Shown piece by piece: positions 59,163-64,000 of a stretch of DNA of 64,000 nt. Each line of letters starts with the position of its first letter. The first letter of the stretch is position 1. Location: positions 1-64,000 of the forward strand of contig JACCEP010000011.1 of NCBI GenBank assembly GCA_013416395.1, given 5' to 3'. Under the pieces are notes generated by a model. That model had not been told where the DNA came from, searched no databases, and was given only the letters and a program-made list of their open reading frames with translations. The stretch is from Alcaligenaceae bacterium. Its GTDB lineage: Bacteria > Pseudomonadota > Gammaproteobacteria > Burkholderiales > Burkholderiaceae_B. Made by a program: the position numbers and the translations under genes.

Positions 59163-59690
59163 TCACGAAAGCCCGGCCCTTCGGTTCCATGGTGCCTTCA
59201 TCAGCAGGCGAGCCATACCGCAAAAGCCGCTAAGCCCTGCGAACACTAGCCCGGCGCCCACAAACCCGGACAAAATATAAAACCACGGCGAGACCACTGT
59301 TCCCAGTATGACGCCAAGCAAAACCAGCAAGCCGGCGGCAATGTGTACCTGACGCGAAAGCTCCATGGGTTGGGAAGCGTCCATAACTGTAGGCAGGCCT
59401 GAGCGCTTCCAGGCGTCCATTCCGCCGTCCAGAACATAAACGTCGCAGGACGCACATTCAGCCAGGCTTTCTGCCTGCATAAGCGTGCGGTTGCCAGACT
59501 TGCAGTGGAAAATGACTGCCGTTGCAGCGCTGCCCTCAAGACAATGACGACTTAACTGTTCCATGGGCATATGACGGGCCTGCGCGATATGTTCTCGCAC
59601 GTATTCATCGTTGGCGCGCACATCCACAAGCATGGCGCCCTCGTCCAAAAGCTTTTGGGCTTGGACGGGTAATATTTTTTGATAGCTCAT
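59163..59690 (-). CDS. Membrane-anchored rhodanese (YgaP-like)
   Basis: A 175-residue fusion. An N-terminal rhodanese domain has the catalytic Cys in VIFHCKSGNRT and Asp/Arg in LVDVRANDEY. A DUF2892 two-helix membrane unit follows (VHIAAGLLVLLGVILGTVVS, GFVGAGLVFAGLSGFCGMA). It should transfer sulfane sulfur at the inner membrane. It is co-directional with the ArsR repressor gene and the small DUF2892 gene, probably one operon responsive to sulfide. Confidence 0.9.
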   Translation of the reverse strand: MSYQKILPVQAQKLLDEGAMLVDVRANDEYVREHIAQARHMPMEQLSRHCLEGSAATAVIFHCKSGNRTLMQAESLAECASCDVYVLDGGMDAWKRSGLPTVMDASQPMELSRQVHIAAGLLVLLGVILGTVVSPWFYILSGFVGAGLVFAGLSGFCGMARLLMKAPWNRRAGLS

Positions 59691-59733
59691 ATAGACAAGC
59701 CTCTAGCGGTTAACGCGTTTTAATCAAGCCCTT

Positions 59734-60072
59734 TCAGGGGCAAAAAATATCTTTTAGTGCAGCAACCAACACTTTCACGTTGGGATTGACGATGCGGTAA
59801 TACATATTCAGCCCATTACGGCGAACATCTACTATGCCCTCGTCGCGCATGCGGGCCAGATGCTGTGACACGGCCGACTGGCTGAGATCAACGTACTGCA
59901 GCAGCTCTCCCACCGTGAGTTCCTCGTGCTCAATCAACAGGCACAGCATTAGCAAACGATGCTCATTACCGACGGTGCGCAGTAACCCGGCTGCCTTTGA
60001 GGCGGCATCTTGCATAAACAACGGATCTGCGGAGGTTTTTTCCAACATAAAGAGTTCTTTATTAGTTTTCAC
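59734..60072 (-). CDS. ArsR-family persulfide-sensing repressor (BigR/SqrR-like)
   Basis: A small winged helix-turn-helix repressor: AAGLLRTVGNEHRLLMLCLL, LTVGELLQYVDLSQSAVSQH and ARMRDEGIVDVRRNGLNMYY. Two Cys residues, in LLMLCLLIEH and in the terminal IFCP, sit where BigR and SqrR form a tetrasulfide link with reactive sulfur. The start is GTG 60072 or the better-looking ATG 60048. It is divergent from the sulfide:quinone oxidoreductase gene and should control both directions from the dyad between them. Confidence 0.88.
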   Translation of the reverse strand: MKTNKELFMLEKTSADPLFMQDAASKAAGLLRTVGNEHRLLMLCLLIEHEELTVGELLQYVDLSQSAVSQHLARMRDEGIVDVRRNGLNMYYRIVNPNVKVLVAALKDIFCP

Positions 60073-60074
60073 TA

Positions 60075-60092
60075 ATTTAGTATAATCTAATA
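60075..60092. promoter_or_regulatory. AT-rich dyad with embedded -10, probable ArsR-type operator
   Basis: ATTTAG-TATAAT-CTAATA is an imperfect inverted repeat around a consensus TATAAT. The TATAAT reads toward the sulfide:quinone oxidoreductase gene at 60220, and the mirror strand carries TATACT toward the repressor. A repressor bound here would block both promoters. The AT-rich form matches operators reported for BigR-type repressors in general. Confidence 0.55.
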
Positions 60093-60219
60093 TAAATAGA
60101 CAAACAAGTTTAAATAATTGTCTGCGCAGTAACAGATTGTCCTTAAAGGCATTGTTGTTCAGGGCTGGTGCACATTCTCGGCACCTTCGCCCTCAACCCT
60201 TAGCAAAAGGTGTCGCGTT

Positions 60220-61581
60220 ATGAAAAGAAATACCGCCCTATCTTTGGCACTGCAATCCAGGCAAGCAGCTTGCCCAGACCCAAGTCGTCGCCTATTTATT
60301 CAAGCGGGCATCGCCGCCACAGGTGCGCTCGCCATGGGTCCAGCCGTGGCTGCTCGACCAGAACCCATCTCTACCAAAGCTCGAATCGTCATTGCTGGTG
60401 CGGGCGCAGCCGGCCTGGCCAGCGCATCGAGACTGGCCGCCCGGCTCAAAGGTGCTAGCATTACCCTTATCGACGCCCGGGCACGGCACTTATACCAGCC
60501 CGGCCTCACGCTGGTGGCAAGCGGTATCAAGCCTGCCGGCTATGTTGAGTCAGACACTGCAAGCTATGTGCCTCGCGAGGTCGAGTGGGTGCAGGATACC
60601 GTCGCCGAAATCGACCCTGAGGCCGACAAAGTGGTGACTGCGGGCGGCAAAACGTACACCTATGACTACCTTATCGTCGCCACCGGCATGCAATTGGATT
60701 ATGCCGCCATTGAGGGTATGGATGAATCCTTAATTGGCAAAAACGGCCTGGGAAGCGTCTATCACAGCCCCGCTGCCGCCGCAGCTACCTGGCGTCTGCT
60801 GTCAGACTTTGCCGATCAGGGCGGCACCGGCCTGTTTCTACGACCTGCTACCGAAATGAAATGTGCAGGCGCGCCGCTTAAATACACCTTTGTCGCGGAA
60901 GATTACCTTACCCGCCGAGGCACGCGAGGCAAGTCGGAAGTCATCTACAACGCCCACAACAATGCCTTGTTCAGCGTGCCTATCGTATCTGAAAAAGTGC
61001 GCATGCTTTTTCACGAACGCAACATCCACACCAATTACAACCATGTGCTCAAAGCCATTGATCCCGCACGCCGTATCGCGCTGTTCAAAACACCAGACGG
61101 AGACACTGAGTTCGGCTACGACTTCATCAACGTTATACCGCCCATGAAAGCGCCTGATGTCATCCGCAACAGCCCGCTTACCTGGCAAGAAGGCGCGTGG
61201 GCCACCGAAGGATGGATGGACGTTGATCGAGGCACCCTACGGCACGTGCGCTACCCAAAAATTTTTGGTGTCGGGGATATCGCGGGGGTGCCCAAAGGCA
61301 AAACCGCCGCAAGTGTTAAGTGGCAAGTACCCGTGGCCGTAGAGCATCTGGTGGCCGATATTTCAGGCCGCCCCACCGACGCCCTTTATAACGGCTATAC
61401 CTCTTGCCCACTCATTACCCGGCTAGGCCGCGCAATGCTCGTCGAGTTTGACTACCAGAACAACCTGACGCCGTCATTTCCGGGCATGATCGCCCCGCTT
61501 GAAGAGCTGTGGGTCAGCTGGGTAATGAAAACCATGGCGCTAAAACCCACTTATATCAGCATGTTGCGCGGTCGCGCGTAA
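60220..61581 (+). CDS. Tat-exported sulfide:quinone oxidoreductase-like flavoprotein
   Basis: A 453-residue FAD enzyme. A twin-arginine-like signal (DPSRRLFIQAGIAATGALAM) suggests export to the periplasmic side. FAD motifs: ARIVIAGAGAAGLASASRLA, YDYLIVATG and KIFGVGDIAG. The redox Cys candidates are in TEMKCAGAPLK and YTSCPLIT; the first Cys of three-Cys SQR types is not evident. FCSD-like or SQR activity is expected, sulfide being oxidised with electrons to quinone. It is controlled by the divergent ArsR repressor and followed 13 bases later by a small membrane protein gene. Confidence 0.88.
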   Translation: MKRNTALSLALQSRQAACPDPSRRLFIQAGIAATGALAMGPAVAARPEPISTKARIVIAGAGAAGLASASRLAARLKGASITLIDARARHLYQPGLTLVASGIKPAGYVESDTASYVPREVEWVQDTVAEIDPEADKVVTAGGKTYTYDYLIVATGMQLDYAAIEGMDESLIGKNGLGSVYHSPAAAAATWRLLSDFADQGGTGLFLRPATEMKCAGAPLKYTFVAEDYLTRRGTRGKSEVIYNAHNNALFSVPIVSEKVRMLFHERNIHTNYNHVLKAIDPARRIALFKTPDGDTEFGYDFINVIPPMKAPDVIRNSPLTWQEGAWATEGWMDVDRGTLRHVRYPKIFGVGDIAGVPKGKTAASVKWQVPVAVEHLVADISGRPTDALYNGYTSCPLITRLGRAMLVEFDYQNNLTPSFPGMIAPLEELWVSWVMKTMALKPTYISMLRGRA

Positions 61582-61594
61582 ACGGAGGAACATC

Positions 61595-61975
61595 ATGAAA
61601 GATCTTGATCTTATGACGCTGGTCGCTGTATTTCAGGAGATGCTGGGCCTTTGGCTCTGGCCTTTAATCGTATTGTCGCTACTGGGGTTGGCTGCTTTCT
61701 TTAGCCTAGTACTCAAAGACAAAAGGCTGTTGTCCCGCCGCATGATGCAGGCCCAGATCGCTGGGCTGCCCGGCGGCGTATTGGCGCTGGTTATTATGGC
61801 AAAGGTATCGTCATCAGGGTTCACCGACGCCGGGGGGCCGGCGGACTGGCTGCTCATCGGCCTGGTGTTTTTGGTGGGCCTGGCCGGCACGACCCTGCTC
61901 ACTTACTCTGCCCTGGGCTGGTACGCCCATTTCAAACGGCGCGGCAACGCTGTCGGAAGCCTCGCCCACCGCTGA
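61595..61975 (+). CDS. Small membrane protein paired with SQR (DUF5368-like)
   Basis: A 126-residue protein with about four hydrophobic helices (LWLWPLIVLSLLGLAAFFSL, AGLPGGVLALVIMAKVSS, DWLLIGLVFLVGLAGTTLLT) and a basic tail. I recall DUF5368 proteins beside SQR genes, but this match is from memory. GGAGGAAC before ATG 61595 supports the start. It may anchor the SQR or connect it to the quinone pool. Its last 162 bases are also the antisense 3' end of the mechanosensitive channel gene. Confidence 0.75.
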   Translation: MKDLDLMTLVAVFQEMLGLWLWPLIVLSLLGLAAFFSLVLKDKRLLSRRMMQAQIAGLPGGVLALVIMAKVSSSGFTDAGGPADWLLIGLVFLVGLAGTTLLTYSALGWYAHFKRRGNAVGSLAHR

Positions 61976-64000
61976 GGCCACGACCATCGACTGCACTTGA
62001 TGCAGGGGGATCGCGGCCCTGTGAAACCGTGCCAGCATATCGAATAGCACTTCACTGCGAGTTCTGGACGCATTACGTGGAGAGGCCACAAAGCAGCTCG
62101 CACTAAACGCCAGGCCATTGGCGTCGAACCCACCCAGCAACACAGAAGGAGCAGGTTCCTCGAGCACCTCCGGGTGCTCTTGCATGGATTCCAGCATTAT
62201 TTGACGCACCTGTTCGACATCGGCGCTAACAGGCATATTGATTTTGACCGTGGCCACGCCCAGTGGATTACCCATGGTCACGTTGCGCACAGTCTTGGTA
62301 ATAAATTCAGAGTTGGGAACGATCATGGTTGATCGGTCAAACATTTCAATTTCGGTCGCCCGTGCATTAATGCGACGTACATTGCCCTCAAGGCCGTTCA
62401 GGCTGACCCAATCTCCAACACGTATCGGACGCTCAACAACCAGTATCAAGCCAGAGACAAAGTTTTGAACAATGGCCTGCAAGCCAAAACCTATGCCTAC
62501 CGACAGCGCGCTAACAATCCAGGCCATGCGCTCCAGGCCGAAGCCCAGCGACGAAATGGCCATCAGAACCACGACAAAGTACGCGACGTAACTAAACAGA
62601 TTGGAGGCCGACACGCGCATACTGGCATCTAGTCGCGTAGCGGGCAGAAACTGGTTTTCCACCCAGCTACGTAACGCTCTTACGGCAAACACCCCCAGCA
62701 GCAGTACCCCTATGGCCAGCAAAACGGACACGGGTTTCAACACCACCTCTCCGATGCTAAACCCTTCGACAAGAAAGCCCAGGCGACGGTTAAGCCAGTC
62801 GGTTGGGTCTTCACCAAACGGCATCAGCACCAGCGTAAATGCAACTACGATTAACGCCAGTTGCGCAGCGCCAGACAGCAGCACCAGCAACTGACTGCGC
62901 GCCCGCCACTGTGAGTCCGATAGGCTATTGCGGGCATGTGCTTCTTTGACGCGCGTGATCAGGCTCTGGAACATATCGGCGACCAGTGCCAACAACACGT
63001 ATGTGGTGCACCCCACTAGCCCCAGCCACACAATCTCTTGCACAATAAGTGTGCTTAAGGCCACGTAGCCAAGCAGCAATGCGGCCAGGCTTATGCCAAT
63101 AACCAGTATCAGCACGGTTTGCATGGTACGAAACCAACCCAGCAATACACTGCTGTTTTCAGGCGCACTATCAGCGTCTGCAGCCCTTGCGTGCAAAGCA
63201 CCGCGCAGGCTCCACGCGGTAATACCAATGAGCATGTTTAATACAACTGTGGCTACGCTGTTGACCATTAACGTTGTTGTAAGCGTTGCATTAATCAGGT
63301 CAAGAAATTGCTGAGCGATCCAGGCCACCGATATGGACAAACCCAGCGCGCCGGGCAACCAGGCCAGTCGGCTTGCGAGTTCATTAGGTAACGTGGGCAA
63401 ACGCCAAGTAGGCCTGCGAGAGGCCAGCAACACCGACCCCACCCCCGTGATAAAGCCCGCCAAAAATGCCGCAGCGGTAAGCTGGTGCAAAAACTTATCT
63501 ATTTCTACGCTGCCAACACCGTCCCACCGCAACAACGGCACAAGAATAATCGCAAGCAGCCCCGGCACCAAGGTGTACAAGACAATGCTGAGCGTGGCAT
63601 ATAAAGAACGCCGTAGTCGCGACGGCTTTGTGTGGTTTACGGCAAACGTAGCAAGGCCACGGCGTAGCACTTCACCCAACACCAGGAGCAATGCGGCCAG
63701 CGACAGCGCGATCATGCGTACCTTTAGTGGGGACGCCTGCACACTTGCACCAAGTTCACTAAATACCCTGCTGGCACGATCGAGATCTATCGGCAAGTCG
63801 CGCTGCTGGCCTTGCCAATAGCCCGACGACAATACAAACTGCGAGCGCTGCCCTAATTGAGCGCGAAACCTCATGCGACGAAACTCTGCAATTTTATCGA
63901 GCCCCTGCGTCGCCTCGACGCCAAGCAGTTTAGCTAGCTTGATCTGTGAGTCGAGCAGGCCCTGATTTTGCGTAAGCTGTGCGCGCTGCCCTGCAATTTC
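61814..64000 (-). CDS. Large MscS-family mechanosensitive channel (partial)
   Basis: The frame is open to the right edge, so the N-terminus lies outside the window. The visible part starts with a helical N-terminal region (QLTQNQGLLDSQIKLAKLLG), then a DUF3772-like domain and about ten transmembrane helices. The MscS core follows: pore helix (FGLQAIVQNFVSGLILVVER, PIRVGDWVSLNGLEGNVRRI) and the beta domain with ATEIEMFDRSTMIVPNSEFI. Such channels of 700-800 residues release solutes at membrane tension. The last ~54 codons overlap the convergent small membrane protein gene, and their sequence (Pro/Gln/Arg-rich) looks like a run-on tail. Confidence 0.9.
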   Translation of the reverse strand, partial: EIAGQRAQLTQNQGLLDSQIKLAKLLGVEATQGLDKIAEFRRMRFRAQLGQRSQFVLSSGYWQGQQRDLPIDLDRASRVFSELGASVQASPLKVRMIALSLAALLLVLGEVLRRGLATFAVNHTKPSRLRRSLYATLSIVLYTLVPGLLAIILVPLLRWDGVGSVEIDKFLHQLTAAAFLAGFITGVGSVLLASRRPTWRLPTLPNELASRLAWLPGALGLSISVAWIAQQFLDLINATLTTTLMVNSVATVVLNMLIGITAWSLRGALHARAADADSAPENSSVLLGWFRTMQTVLILVIGISLAALLLGYVALSTLIVQEIVWLGLVGCTTYVLLALVADMFQSLITRVKEAHARNSLSDSQWRARSQLLVLLSGAAQLALIVVAFTLVLMPFGEDPTDWLNRRLGFLVEGFSIGEVVLKPVSVLLAIGVLLLGVFAVRALRSWVENQFLPATRLDASMRVSASNLFSYVAYFVVVLMAISSLGFGLERMAWIVSALSVGIGFGLQAIVQNFVSGLILVVERPIRVGDWVSLNGLEGNVRRINARATEIEMFDRSTMIVPNSEFITKTVRNVTMGNPLGVATVKINMPVSADVEQVRQIMLESMQEHPEVLEEPAPSVLLGGFDANGLAFSASCFVASPRNASRTRSEVLFDMLARFHRAAIPLHQVQSMVVASAVGEASDSVAAPFEMGVPAQGRVSEQGRAGQAHQKHQADEQPVRRPPGVGEP

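Overview
The window reads as a chromosomal segment of a betaproteobacterium, most likely Burkholderiales/Alcaligenaceae. This is inferred from the HU, rlmB and rnr block, the TRAP-type solute uptake genes, a polyhydroxyalkanoate (PHA) locus and tetrathionate/sulfide genes. It cannot be fixed to a genus from sequence reading alone. Nearly all reading frames look like complete, ordinary bacterial genes; the clear exceptions lie at the left end, in the insertion sequence and in ttrR.

Layout. 0-2.7 kb: an unexplained membrane protein and a decayed phage gene cassette with frameshifts and in-frame stops on both strands. 2.9-9.1 kb: a P1B-type metal ATPase with a C-terminal hemerythrin domain, then two c-di-GMP proteins, one a receiver-GGDEF protein whose phospho-acceptor Asp is Asn, the other a periplasmic NMT1-like sensor with GGDEF and EAL domains. 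9.2-18.3 kb: a uronate/aldarate catabolic island of lactonase, uronate dehydrogenase, TRAP DctPQM, enolase-superfamily enzyme, 3-hydroxyacyl-CoA-type dehydrogenase and a divergent LysR regulator. 18.3-19.85 kb: an IS605-type element with tnpA and an internally deleted tnpB. 20-26.5 kb: housekeeping genes (tRNA-Val, HU, a Cys/Met PLP enzyme, rlmB, rnr, tRNA-Leu), small hypotheticals and a candidate small RNA. 27-34 kb: an orphan membrane histidine kinase, an acyl-CoA ligase, a crotonase, an OmpA-like lipoprotein and a large alpha/beta-hydrolase lipoprotein.

34.4-51.1 kb: a TetR gene with a perfect 20-bp operator faces one long co-directional run: phaC, a FabI-like reductase, an outer-membrane factor/HlyD/RbbA-like/YhhJ-like export system, phaB, a DUF3141 protein with a PhaC-like Cys-Asp-His triad and a repetitive Lys/Ala/Pro tail, a MaoC-phosphotransacetylase fusion and acetate kinase. 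The enzymes suggest interconversion of acetyl-CoA, acetyl phosphate and PHA intermediates, with an export system embedded.

51.2-64 kb: a sulfur region. ttrSR and ttrBCA encode tetrathionate sensing and reduction, but TtrR stops at the first helix of its DNA-binding domain. Next to them lie a YgaP-like rhodanese, a DUF2892 protein, a BigR/SqrR-type ArsR repressor and a divergent Tat-exported sulfide:quinone oxidoreductase with a small membrane protein. The window ends inside a large MscS-family channel gene that overlaps the small membrane protein tail to tail.
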